Shown: positions 31,162 through 39,953 of the stretch, piece by piece | How the letters are laid out: every line of letters begins with the position of its first letter | Position numbering within the stretch: the first letter of the stretch is position 1 | Source: Firmicutes bacterium UBA4795 | GTDB lineage: Bacteria > Bacillota > Desulfotomaculia > Desulfotomaculales > Nap2-2B | Direction of reading: 5' to 3' | Assembly: GCA_002402825.1 (NCBI GenBank) | Contig: DHGP01000029.1 | Span: 1-45,651, forward strand | Length of the DNA: 45,651 nt | Notes under the pieces: model-generated | Databases searched by the model: none | Told to the model about the DNA's origin: nothing | What the model saw: only the letters and a program-made list of their open reading frames with translations | Position numbers and translations under genes: made by a program

Positions 31162-34100
31162 ATGCCGAGGCGAGACGACCTAAAGAAAATATTAATTATT
31201 GGTTCGGGACCTATTATAATTGGGCAGGCCTGTGAGTTTGATTATTCTGGGACACAAGCCTGCAAAGCGTTACGTGAGGAAGGCTTTGAGGTGGTGCTGG
31301 TGAACAGTAACCCGGCCACCATTATGACCGACCCGGGGATGGCTGACCGTACTTACCTTGAACCCATTACCCCTGAGGTAGTAGCTAAAGTAATTGAAAA
31401 AGAACAGCCGGATGCCCTTTTGCCGACCTTGGGGGGGCAGACTGCTCTTAACACGGCCGTTAAGGTTGCAGAAATGGGCGTGCTTAGCTCTTTTGAGGTG
31501 GAAATGATTGGCGCTTCCCCGCAGGTAATTCATAAAGCAGAGAACAGAGAGCTTTTCCGGCAGGCCATGCAAAATATTGGCCTGCGTGTTCCAAAAAGCG
31601 GCATTGCCCGCAATCGTGAGCAAGCTAGACGAATTGCCCGGGAAATAGGGTTTCCCCTTATTATTCGCCCCAGTTTTACCTTGGGAGGGGCAGGAGGCGG
31701 TGTCGCGTACAGCCGTGAGGATTTGGAGGTTTTAGTCACCCAGGGACTTGACCGCAGTTTGATTCACGAGGTTATGTTGGAAGAATCGGTAATCGGCTGG
31801 AAGGAATATGAATTGGAAGTAATGCGGGATAAAAAAGATAATGTGGTTATTATTTGCAGTATTGAAAACTTTGACCCGATGGGGGTTCATACGGGGGATA
31901 GCTTATGCGTTGCTCCCGCGCAAACTTTAACGGATAAAGAATACCAATTAATGCGGGACGCGGCCATTGCTATTATCCGTGAGATAGGGGTAGAAACAGG
32001 CGGTTCTAACATTCAATTTGCGGTTAACCCTGAAAATGGCGAAATGGTAGTCATTGAAATGAACCCGCGGGTTTCGCGCAGTTCAGCCCTGGCTTCTAAA
32101 GTTACGGGCTTTCCCATTGCTAAAATTGCCGCCAAACTAGCGGTAGGATATTATTTAGATGAGCTTCCCAACGATATCACCAAGGAAACAAAGGCTTCCT
32201 TTGAGCCTACCATTGATTACTGCGTGGTAAAAATTCCCCGCTGGACCTTTGAAAAATTTCCGGATACCGAAGATTTAATTACCACGTCCATGAAATCGGT
32301 AGGCGAAGTGATGGCCATTGGCCGGACTTTTAAAGAAGCCTTGCAAAAAGGCCTGCGCTCTTTAGAAATTGGCTGCTCTGGTTTAGATACCGGTTGGCTG
32401 AAAAGTTCCTCGCCTTCCCGGGAAGAAATTGAACAAAATATTCTAACCCCTAATTCCAAGCGTATTTTTTACCTGGGGGCGGCTTTTAAAGCTGGTTTAA
32501 AATGCGAGGAGGTTTATGAACTAACCAAAATTGACCCCTGGTTTTTGCAGCAGGTTAAGCAAATTATAGACTTAGAACAAGAAATTGCCAGCACGAAACA
32601 TCTACCGTTAGACCGGTTAAAAAAAGCAAAAAAGTACGGGTTTTCCGACCGCCAACTAGCGTCTTTAGCATCAAGCACCGAGGCAGAAATAAGACAAAAG
32701 CGCAAATCAGCCAGCTTATACCCGGTTTATAAGCTAGTGGATACTTGCGCGGCTGAGTTTGAGGCTTATACTCCTTATTATTACTCCACTTACGAAGTAG
32801 AAGATGAGGTAAGGGTTGATCCAACCAATAAAAAGAAGGTAATGATTTTAGGGAGCGGGCCTAACCGCATCGGCCAGGGTATTGAGTTTGATTACTGCTG
32901 CGTGCACGCTTCACTCGCCTTGCGGGAAGAAGGCTATACTTCCATTATGGTGAACAGCAACCCGGAAACGGTTAGTACGGATTATGACATTTCTGACCGG
33001 CTTTACTTTGAACCTTTAACCTTAGAGGATGTCCTGCATATTGTGGAAAAAGAAAAACCTTTAGGGGTGATTGTTCAGTTTGGCGGCCAAACCCCCCTTA
33101 ATTTAACCGTTCCGCTTCACAAAGCCGGCGTTCCAATTTTAGGTACTTCCCCGGACAGCGTTGACCAGGCTGAAGACCGCAAGCGTTTTCAAGTCCTCCT
33201 AAAAAAATTAGGTTTGAGCCAGCCACCAAACGGCACAGCTATAAATTTAAAAGAAGCCATCCAGGTGGCCAGCTCAATTGGTTATCCGGTAATGGTACGT
33301 CCCTCTTATGTTTTAGGAGGAAGGGCAATGCGCATTGTTTATGATGCAGCGGATTTAAAAACCTATATTACCTCCGCCGTTCTTGTATCTGGCGAGCACC
33401 CGGTGCTAATTGATAAATTTTTAGAAGACGCAATTGAGGTGGATGTAGACGCCATTTCTGACGGGGAAACGATTGTTATTGGTGGTATTATGGAACACAT
33501 TGAAGAAGCCGGTATTCATTCCGGAGACAGCGCCTGTGTACTTCCCCCCCACACTTTAAAGCGTGAGGTTTGCGCCCAAATTAAAGAAAGTACCCGGGCA
33601 CTGGCCATTGAGTTGGGGGTAATTGGTTTAATGAACATCCAGTACGCAGTTAAAAATGATCGGCTTTACGTATTGGAAGTTAATCCCCGTGCTTCCCGCA
33701 CCATTCCTTTTATCAGTAAAGCCACCGGTATTCCTTTAGCTAAACTGGCCACCAAGGTAATGCTAGGCAAAAGCTTAAAAGAACTGGGATTGACGTCAGA
33801 AAAGGAAATAACGCATATTGCAATTAAAGAATCTGTTTTTCCCTTTGACCGTTTTCCTGGGGTGGATATTTTACTAGGACCAGAAATGAAATCTACCGGC
33901 GAAGTAATGGGCATTGATTCTTCCTTTGGCCTTGCTTTTGCTAAATCCCAGTTAGCCGCAGGGCAAATGCTGCCTACGACAGGTAGTGTCCTGCTCAGCG
34001 TGCGTGATCATGATAAGCCGGCCCTTTATGCGGTAGCCAAAAAGTTTCACCAGATGGGTTTTGGTATTTTAGCCACCCGCGGAACAGCCGCCTATTTAAA

Positions 34101-34380
34101 TCAAAAAGGCATTCCGGCCAAAAGAATATTAAAGGTTTCGGAAGGACGCCCTCACGTGGTAGATCGCATTAAAAATGGGGATATTCAAATGGTAGTAAAT
34201 ACCTCTTTGGGCAAAAGACGTACTCAGGATTCTTACCTAATTCGCCGTGCTTGTGTGGAGTACCGTCTTCCCTACGCCACAACTATAGCCAGTGCTTACG
34301 CCATGGCTCAGGGTATTGCAGCTATCAGGCATAACCAGCTTACGGTAAAAACAATTCAAGAATATAACTTTGGTAGTTAA
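31162..34380 (+). CDS. carB: Carbamoyl-phosphate synthase large subunit
   Basis: The protein has 1072 residues, full length. The two homologous ATP-grasp halves are clear. The first starts I-L-I-I-G-S-G-P-I-I-I-G-Q-A-C-E-F-D-Y-S-G (residue 9 on), and the second repeats the pattern V-M-I-L-G-S-G-P-N-R-I-G-Q-G-I-E-F-D-Y near 560. The C-terminal MGS-type regulatory domain occupies about 935-1072. With CarA it makes carbamoyl phosphate from bicarbonate, glutamine and two ATP. It is the last gene of the operon here; pyrD, pyrF and pyrE are not in the window. It converges on the icd gene without a clear terminator between them. Confidence 0.97.
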   Translation: MPRRDDLKKILIIGSGPIIIGQACEFDYSGTQACKALREEGFEVVLVNSNPATIMTDPGMADRTYLEPITPEVVAKVIEKEQPDALLPTLGGQTALNTAVKVAEMGVLSSFEVEMIGASPQVIHKAENRELFRQAMQNIGLRVPKSGIARNREQARRIAREIGFPLIIRPSFTLGGAGGGVAYSREDLEVLVTQGLDRSLIHEVMLEESVIGWKEYELEVMRDKKDNVVIICSIENFDPMGVHTGDSLCVAPAQTLTDKEYQLMRDAAIAIIREIGVETGGSNIQFAVNPENGEMVVIEMNPRVSRSSALASKVTGFPIAKIAAKLAVGYYLDELPNDITKETKASFEPTIDYCVVKIPRWTFEKFPDTEDLITTSMKSVGEVMAIGRTFKEALQKGLRSLEIGCSGLDTGWLKSSSPSREEIEQNILTPNSKRIFYLGAAFKAGLKCEEVYELTKIDPWFLQQVKQIIDLEQEIASTKHLPLDRLKKAKKYGFSDRQLASLASSTEAEIRQKRKSASLYPVYKLVDTCAAEFEAYTPYYYSTYEVEDEVRVDPTNKKKVMILGSGPNRIGQGIEFDYCCVHASLALREEGYTSIMVNSNPETVSTDYDISDRLYFEPLTLEDVLHIVEKEKPLGVIVQFGGQTPLNLTVPLHKAGVPILGTSPDSVDQAEDRKRFQVLLKKLGLSQPPNGTAINLKEAIQVASSIGYPVMVRPSYVLGGRAMRIVYDAADLKTYITSAVLVSGEHPVLIDKFLEDAIEVDVDAISDGETIVIGGIMEHIEEAGIHSGDSACVLPPHTLKREVCAQIKESTRALAIELGVIGLMNIQYAVKNDRLYVLEVNPRASRTIPFISKATGIPLAKLATKVMLGKSLKELGLTSEKEITHIAIKESVFPFDRFPGVDILLGPEMKSTGEVMGIDSSFGLAFAKSQLAAGQMLPTTGSVLLSVRDHDKPALYAVAKKFHQMGFGILATRGTAAYLNQKGIPAKRILKVSEGRPHVVDRIKNGDIQMVVNTSLGKRRTQDSYLIRRACVEYRLPYATTIASAYAMAQGIAAIRHNQLTVKTIQEYNFGS

Positions 34381-34467
34381 AGTAGAAAAAAGGATACCCT
34401 TCTTCCCTTTCATTGTTTTTAGGTCCTCATCGTTGCTCTTTCTCGATACCCCATTTTTGATCTCATG

Positions 34468-35469
34468 TTAACTCATTTTCCGGATTATGGCAGCGGCCAT
34501 TTCGCTGGTGGAAGCTGTCCCACCTAAATCATAAGTAAGGTGGGTTTTTTCTTTTAATACGACTATTACCGCCTCCATGACCCGTTGGGCTGCTTTTTTT
34601 TCGTTTAAATGTTCAAGCATCATTATACCGGATAAAATAATGGCTAACGGGTTAACCCGGTTTTTACCCGCGTGTTTTGGCGCGCTTCCGTGGACAGGTT
34701 CAAACACGGCTACTTCATCACCTATATTAGCCCCGGGAGCCACCCCCAACCCACCGACCAGTCCGGCGCATAAATCACTAACAATATCACCGTAAAGGTT
34801 GGGTAATACTAACACATCATAAGTCTCTGGGGCCTGGACTAATTTCATACACAAAGCGTCAACAATCATTTCGTCAAAGGATATATCCGGATAATCTTTA
34901 GCTACTTCACGGGCACAGTCTAAAAAAAGGCCGTCGGTTAACTTCATAATGTTAGCTTTATGTACGGCCGTTACTTTTTTTCGCCCCTTACGCCGGGCCA
35001 GGTTAAAAGCAAAATGGACAATTTTTTCGGAGGCTTCCCGGGTGATAATTTTTATACTCTCGGCGGCGTTTTTACCCACCTTATGTTCAATACCCGCGTA
35101 TAAGTCCTCCGTATTTTCCCGGACTACAATTATATCTACCGTTTCATAGCGAGTGCTAATGCCCGGTAATGTCCGCGCCGGGCGAACATTGGCGTATAAA
35201 TTTAACTTTTGGCGCAAAGTAACGTTAACGCTTTTAAAGCCGCCTCCTACCGGGGTGGTGATTGGCCCCTTTAGAGCCACCCGGTTTCGTTTAATGGACG
35301 CTAAAACATAATCAGGAAGGGGAGTTCCGTGCTCAGCCATAACTGCTTCCCCGGCTAAGACCACTTCCCAGTTTATGTCTACCCCTGACGCATCAATAAT
35401 TTCTTTGGCTGCGGCAACTATTTCCGGACCAATGCCATCTCCTGGAATTAAAGTTACGTTATAAGTCAT
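34468..35469 (-). CDS. icd: Isocitrate dehydrogenase family protein (isocitrate/isopropylmalate DH superfamily)
   Basis: The protein has 333 residues, a short IDH/IPMDH-type beta-decarboxylating dehydrogenase. I-P-G-D-G-I-G-P-E opens the sequence. The substrate segment reads K-S-V-N-V-T-L-R-Q, so S80 and N82 occupy the positions of S113 and N115 in E. coli IDH; 3-isopropylmalate and homoisocitrate enzymes differ here. Metal aspartates lie in D-A-L-C-M-K-L-V and N-L-Y-G-D-I-V-S-D. The cofactor loop H-G-S-A-P-K-H-A-G is not decisive for NAD or NADP. It is the last gene of a tight operon with LeuD-, LeuC- and NifV-like genes. It should make 2-oxoglutarate from isocitrate; homoisocitrate is the main alternative. 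Confidence 0.85.
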   Translation of the reverse strand: MTYNVTLIPGDGIGPEIVAAAKEIIDASGVDINWEVVLAGEAVMAEHGTPLPDYVLASIKRNRVALKGPITTPVGGGFKSVNVTLRQKLNLYANVRPARTLPGISTRYETVDIIVVRENTEDLYAGIEHKVGKNAAESIKIITREASEKIVHFAFNLARRKGRKKVTAVHKANIMKLTDGLFLDCAREVAKDYPDISFDEMIVDALCMKLVQAPETYDVLVLPNLYGDIVSDLCAGLVGGLGVAPGANIGDEVAVFEPVHGSAPKHAGKNRVNPLAIILSGIMMLEHLNEKKAAQRVMEAVIVVLKEKTHLTYDLGGTASTSEMAAAIIRKMS

Positions 35470-35492
35470 TTTTCCCTCCTGAAAGTTTAAAA

Positions 35493-35990
35493 CTAAAAAT
35501 TAAAGCCGCCATATTTACGAAAATGGGCTGCCAGCCCTCCGTCATTTAAAATTTTTATCATAACTGGCGGTAGTGGCTTGACGGGAATAATAATCCCCTT
35601 AGTACGGTTAGTAACTTCCCCTTTGGTCAAATCCACCTCTAATTCGTCTCCGGCAGTAATATTTGCGGTATCACATTCCACCACCGGCAGTCCGGTATTA
35701 ATGGCGTTACGGTAAAAAAGACGGGCAAATGATTGGGCCAGCACGGCGCTAATTTTAGCGTATTTAACAGCTAGAGGAGCCTGCTCCCGGGAAGAGCCGC
35801 AGCCAAAATTGCTTCCGGCGACAATAAAATCGCCTGGGCTAACTTTTTGGTAGAAATCCGGGTCTAAATCCTCCATGACATGTTTAGCCAGCTCGTTCAT
35901 ATCAAGGGTCTTAAACTTGTATTTTCCTGAGATAATATAATCGGTATTGACATCACTTCCAAATATATGGGCTTTCCCTCGTAATAGCAT
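35493..35990 (-). CDS. Aconitase/homoaconitase/isopropylmalate isomerase small subunit (LeuD family)
   Basis: This 165-residue swivel-domain subunit of the archaeal-type LeuD group shows G-S-D-V-N-T-D-Y-I-I (11-20) and G-S-N-F-G-C-G-S-S-R-E-Q-A-P (about 57-70), and ends Y-G-G-F-N-F. The substrate-specificity loop after D-Y-I-I-S-G reads Y24-K-F-K27. In characterised methanogen proteins this loop is Y-L-V-Y for isopropylmalate isomerase and Y-L-R-T for homoaconitase, so neither fits. It pairs with the large subunit 21 bases upstream. In this operon citrate to isocitrate is the most coherent reaction. Confidence 0.85.
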   Translation of the reverse strand: MLLRGKAHIFGSDVNTDYIISGKYKFKTLDMNELAKHVMEDLDPDFYQKVSPGDFIVAGSNFGCGSSREQAPLAVKYAKISAVLAQSFARLFYRNAINTGLPVVECDTANITAGDELEVDLTKGEVTNRTKGIIIPVKPLPPVMIKILNDGGLAAHFRKYGGFNF

Positions 35991-36011
35991 GTATTACCAT
36001 CCTTTGCTCTT

Positions 36012-37265
36012 TTAAATATATTCCCGGGGGTCAGTAATCTTTCCGGTTAAAGCTGAAGCAGCAACGGTGGCTGGAGAGGCTAAGTAAATAAAAGCCCTGC
36101 TGTTGCCCATTCTTCCCTTAAAGTTACGGTTAGCGGTGGAAATTATATTTTCTCCGTCGGCTGGAATACCATTGTGCGTACCCACGCAAGGACCACAGCC
36201 GGGGGTTACCACCGCGGCTCCGCTTTCTACCAGGGTTTGGATGATGCCTTCTTGCATGGCCGCCAAAAAAATCTGGCGGGAGGCTGGGGCAACAATAAAC
36301 CGGACATCGCGGTGTATTTTTCTGTTCTTTAAAATTTGGGCAGCAATTCTTAAATCTTCTAGGCGCCCATTAGTACAAGTGCCCAGTACGGCTTGGTTTA
36401 CCGGTGTTCCGGCCACCTCATTAACGGGGCAAACATTGTCTACCCGGTGGGGTTTGGCCACCTGAGGAACCAGGTGTGATACGTCGTAGGTTAATTCTTT
36501 AGCGTAAACGGCGTCCGGATCAGCTTTTGCTGCGGTAAATTTTTGGCCGGTAAATTGACTTAACCATTGGTACGTTTTTTCATCAGCTTCCATAAGTCCT
36601 GCTTTAGCGCCCATTTCTACGGCCATATTGGCCATGGTAAAACGCTCGTCCATAGATAAAGCAGTTATTGTTTCTCCCGTATACTCACAAGCCATGTAGG
36701 TAGCTCCGTCAGCCGTTATTTCACCAATTAATTTTAAAATAAGGTCTTTGGAGTATACCCCTTTAGGCAGTTGGCCGTGGCAGGTAAACTTAATTGTTTC
36801 AGGGACTTTAAACCACATCTGTCCGGAAATAAGTCCGGCGGCCAAATCCGTTGAGCCTACGCCGGTGGAAAAAGCGTTTAAAGCTCCATAAGTACAGGTG
36901 TGGGAATCAGCGCCAATAACTAAAGAGCCTGGCCCAATTTGCCCGCTTTCTGGGATTAATTGGTGGCAAACTCCTTCCCCAATATCATGTAGCTTACACC
37001 CTGTTTCCCGCGAAAAATCCCGCATTAGCTGATGTAAAGCAGACACACCTTCGTTAGGGCTGGGGGCACTGTGATCAATAATCAGATGTACTTTAGCCGG
37101 GTTAAAAATTTTTTTCCCGTTCATTTCTTGAAAAGCTTTAATGGCCAGGGGAGAAGTTCCGTCCTGGCCCATAAATAAATCTACCCGGGCTACCGTTAGC
37201 TCATTAGCGTAAACTTGCTTTGAGCTGTGCTGGGTAAGAATCTTTTCGGCAATAGTTTGACCCAC
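36012..37265 (-). CDS. Aconitase/homoaconitase/isopropylmalate isomerase large subunit (LeuC family)
   Basis: The protein has 417 residues, the length of the LeuC2/homoaconitase-type group. Cluster and substrate motifs are present: I-G-A-D-S-H-T-C-T-Y-G-A (about 117-128), G-T-C-T-N-G-R-L-E-D (about 298-307) and V-T-P-G-C-G-P-C-V-G-T-H (about 355-366), giving the three cysteines that ligate one [4Fe-4S]. The start is GTG at 37265 with TAGGAG upstream. Only eight bases separate it from the NifV-like gene. Together with the LeuD-like subunit it isomerises a tricarboxylate, most likely citrate, or homocitrate if the upstream enzyme makes that. Confidence 0.88.
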   Translation of the reverse strand: MGQTIAEKILTQHSSKQVYANELTVARVDLFMGQDGTSPLAIKAFQEMNGKKIFNPAKVHLIIDHSAPSPNEGVSALHQLMRDFSRETGCKLHDIGEGVCHQLIPESGQIGPGSLVIGADSHTCTYGALNAFSTGVGSTDLAAGLISGQMWFKVPETIKFTCHGQLPKGVYSKDLILKLIGEITADGATYMACEYTGETITALSMDERFTMANMAVEMGAKAGLMEADEKTYQWLSQFTGQKFTAAKADPDAVYAKELTYDVSHLVPQVAKPHRVDNVCPVNEVAGTPVNQAVLGTCTNGRLEDLRIAAQILKNRKIHRDVRFIVAPASRQIFLAAMQEGIIQTLVESGAAVVTPGCGPCVGTHNGIPADGENIISTANRNFKGRMGNSRAFIYLASPATVAASALTGKITDPREYI

Positions 37266-37273
37266 TTAAACTC

Positions 37274-38401
37274 CTACTTTCCAAAATAATCATCGTAAAT
37301 GTACATTAATTCTTTATCAAATAAGGTTCGTTTTAAAGAAACGCAGTGTGAGCGGACGATAGCCAGCATTTCTTTAGCCTGATATTCACCTAAATGAATG
37401 CCGTATTCGGCAAATTTTGCTTTTAAGGCCGCCGTGCCGGAATGTTTGCCAATAACAATTTGACGGTCTAAACCTACTTCTTCAGGACGAAAAGGTTCGT
37501 AAGTACGAGGATTTTTTAAGGCCCCGTCAGCGTGAATACCTGATTCATGGGCAAACATATTTGAACCCACAATAGCCTTCCAGGCAGGGAGTTCCCGGCC
37601 GGAGGCATGGGAAACGTACTCGGCCACTTCCCGGAAAAGCTCGGTTTTAAAAGATAAATCAATTCCACAAATGTGCTTTAAGGCCATCACTACCTCTTCT
37701 AAAGCAGCATTACCGGCCCTTTCGCCTAAACCAATTACCGTAACCCCAACGTAATTAGCCCCTGCTTTTACACCAGCAATAGCATTAGCAGTAGCCATGC
37801 CAAAATCATTGTGGGTGTGCATCTCAATGTTAATATTTACTTTACCTAAAATGGTTTTAATTTTTTCATAAGTAGCAAAAGGGTCTAAAATGCCTACCGT
37901 ATCGCAATAACGTAGGCGGTCGGCCCCTGCCTCTTTAACGGCCCGGGTAAAATTAATTAAAAAATCCATATCGCTTCGGGAAGCATCTTCAGCGTTAGCC
38001 GAGACGTACATCCCTTCTTTTTTGGCAAATTCAATGGCTTTTACCATTTTTTCTAGTACCTCTTCTCTGGTGGATTGAAGTTTGTGTTCAATATGAAGAT
38101 CAGAAGTAGAAATAGAAATAGCCACGGCGTCAACTCCACAGGCTAAAGATGCTTCAATATCCTTAATAACCGGTCTATTCCAGCCCATGATACTGGCCTT
38201 TAATCCAGCCTTGCAAATTTCTTTGACGGCTTCTTCTTCATCACCGCCCATTATTGGTACACCGGCTTCAATTTGATCAACCCCTAGTTCGTCTAAAAAC
38301 TTGGCAATACGGACCTTTTCCCGGTTGGCAAACACTACCCCGGCTGTTTGTTCCCCGTCACGAAGGGTAGTATCTACAATCTTAACTTTTCTTTTTTCCA
38401 T
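37274..38401 (-). CDS. NifV/AksA-like homocitrate synthase or Re-citrate synthase
   Basis: This protein of about 375 residues is a DRE-TIM metallolyase of the NifV/homocitrate synthase branch. Key motifs are D-T-T-L-R-D-G-E-Q-T-A-G near the start, E-D-A-S-R (about 140), E-M-H-T-H-N-D-F-G-M-A-T-A-N (about 192-205), G-L-G-E-R-A-G-N (about 222-229) and H-E-S-G-I-H-A-D-G (about 283-291). The family condenses acetyl-CoA with 2-oxoglutarate (NifV) or, in several anaerobes lacking the usual citrate synthase, with oxaloacetate to give citrate with Re-stereochemistry. There are no nif genes here, while aconitase- and isocitrate-type genes follow, favouring Re-citrate synthase. Upstream ATGs at 38416 and 38425 are alternative starts. 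Confidence 0.85.
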   Translation of the reverse strand: MEKRKVKIVDTTLRDGEQTAGVVFANREKVRIAKFLDELGVDQIEAGVPIMGGDEEEAVKEICKAGLKASIMGWNRPVIKDIEASLACGVDAVAISISTSDLHIEHKLQSTREEVLEKMVKAIEFAKKEGMYVSANAEDASRSDMDFLINFTRAVKEAGADRLRYCDTVGILDPFATYEKIKTILGKVNINIEMHTHNDFGMATANAIAGVKAGANYVGVTVIGLGERAGNAALEEVVMALKHICGIDLSFKTELFREVAEYVSHASGRELPAWKAIVGSNMFAHESGIHADGALKNPRTYEPFRPEEVGLDRQIVIGKHSGTAALKAKFAEYGIHLGEYQAKEMLAIVRSHCVSLKRTLFDKELMYIYDDYFGK

Positions 38402-38552
38402 TATAAGTCGATTCATCCTTCCCATTGTTAACCTAATTTATATGATAAATCATATCATGAAAATAACTAACTGAAAACTATATGCAAAATTTATACAGTA
38501 TACACGAGATTGCCGAAAAAAGTTCAAATCCCCCTCCCCCTAACCCCCTCTC

Positions 38553-39095
38553 TCAAGGGGCTGTTGAAAAAGGGCACTTTTTTCCTAGATTACGACTACA
38601 CCATAAAGGCTGGTCCCAGTTGGAAGCCCAATCCGAACCTCGTTGTAAGTGGAAGCCAATCCGGTTATAATTTACTTCGGGGATAAACTTGCCGGCAAAG
38701 GCTTTATTCAAACGCTCCTTTAAATCATCCAGAATCTTTGTAATTACCTCTTTGGGTAAGACTTCACCAGGATGAAATTCCTGGTACATCAGATTTGCAT
38801 CATTGATCACCTGCTCCCGGCGACTCTTCAAAAAGTTATCCACCCCTCCAGAGAGCGCCTTGTTTAACAGTTTCCGGCCTTCATTATTAATGCGGGCCAA
38901 TTCTTTTTCGAAGAGTGGCCTGACTTTCTCCGGCATCCACCGCTGCTCATCGCCAAGGGGGTAGCTGAACTGAGTTAAAATCCGCCTTCCCGCCTTTTTC
39001 TTATTTTCGAGAACGCGGAGCGTCAGACGGTGTGAAAAATTCTTCCATAATTCTCCCATAAATAACTCCAGTTCGCAGTCTTCATCTCCCTGTTT
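38553..39095 (-). pseudogene. 3' fragment of an unidentified gene
   Basis: The frame is open from just after TGA (39096-39098) to 38553, with an internal ATG at 39059. The protein is rich in lysine, arginine and glutamate and predicted helical (I-N-N-E-G-R-K-L-L-N-K-A-L, then D-D-L-K-E-R-L-N-K-A-F-A-G-K). The upstream part is lost at the boundary of the IS1182-type remnant. The last 19 residues run into DNA containing CTGTTGAAAAA, a common insertion-sequence end, so the C-terminus is probably not original. No family was recognised. Confidence 0.5.
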
Positions 39096-39111
39096 TCACA
39101 GGGACATGGTT

Positions 39112-39833
39112 TTATCTTGATTTATAATTTAAAATACTATGGAACCGGTATCTTATACCAATACCGGTTTCCTTTTTTCTCTTAAGTCTTCTCAATATTT
39201 CTTTATTTCCAAGTATACTCATTACCCGTCTCAAGTTATATGCCAGAAACGATAACGCAATTTCGGTACTTACGGAAATCTTTCTTTTGGTCAAAAAGTA
39301 ATAAGCTCCCCAGTTTCGCTTATGTATTTATCAATTTTTTCGTCAAGGTATTTTATGTGCCGTTCAAGCTTTTTTACGCTATAGTTGTTCTTTTTTGAAT
39401 TACAGGCACGAAACTTTGTTCCGTCAATTGCTACAAGCTCCTTGCCAAATAACCCCCACTCATCACATAGTTTGGTGAAATCTCTGAATACCTTCTTAAG
39501 GGCTTTTTTGTTATCTTTCCTAAAATCTGCTATTGTTTTAAAATCAGGTTTTAACTTCTTTAGAAGCCATATTACTTCTATATTCCTTGCTGCTTCGTGT
39601 TCAAGCCTTCCCGATGAACGTATTCTATTAAGGTATCCGTAAAGGTAAAGTTTAAGTAAATCTTTAGGATCATATGGCGGCCTTCCGATTGTTGGATACA
39701 CGGTTTTCTTAAAGCCAAGCTCTTTCATATCAAGCTGCTGTACATATTCTTCTATTACCCGAACGGTGCTATCTTCATTTATATAATCATCTATGCTTTC
39801 CGGAAATAGTATTATCTGATTTCTATTTTCTCC
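39112..39833 (-). pseudogene. IS1182-type transposase remnant with internal deletion
   Basis: Read on the minus strand, the open frame begins at 39833 with N-R-N-Q-I-I-L-F-P-E-S-I-D-D-Y but has no start codon before the ATG at 39728. It continues through Y-P-T-I-G-R-P-P-Y-D-P-K-D-L-L-K-L-Y-L-Y-G-Y and V-A-I-D-G-T-K-F-R-A, the N-terminal half of an IS1182-family transposase, to 39291. It is then joined, in another frame, to a C-terminal piece (S-T-E-I-A-L-S-F-L-A-Y-N-L-R-R-V) ending at 39112. Full enzymes have about 450-550 residues, so the middle, with the rest of the DDE site, is deleted. The 9-bp sequence GTTTTCACA at 39092-39100 and 39960-39968 flanks it. Confidence 0.82.
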
Positions 39834-39953
39834 TTATATATATGGCATAATTGGCACCTCTTATATCTTTTTATAATGCTAATTGTATCACATTTTAAGT
39901 CTGCAAAGTACCATTATACCTAGATTTATCATGCTTTTTATGTATTTTTACAA

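Noticed and set aside
34468..35469. 3-isopropylmalate dehydrogenase (leuB) of a leucine operon
   Set aside because: The substrate segment has the Ser/Asn pair of isocitrate enzymes, and there is no leuA of the isopropylmalate synthase type nearby; the synthase is NifV-like and short.
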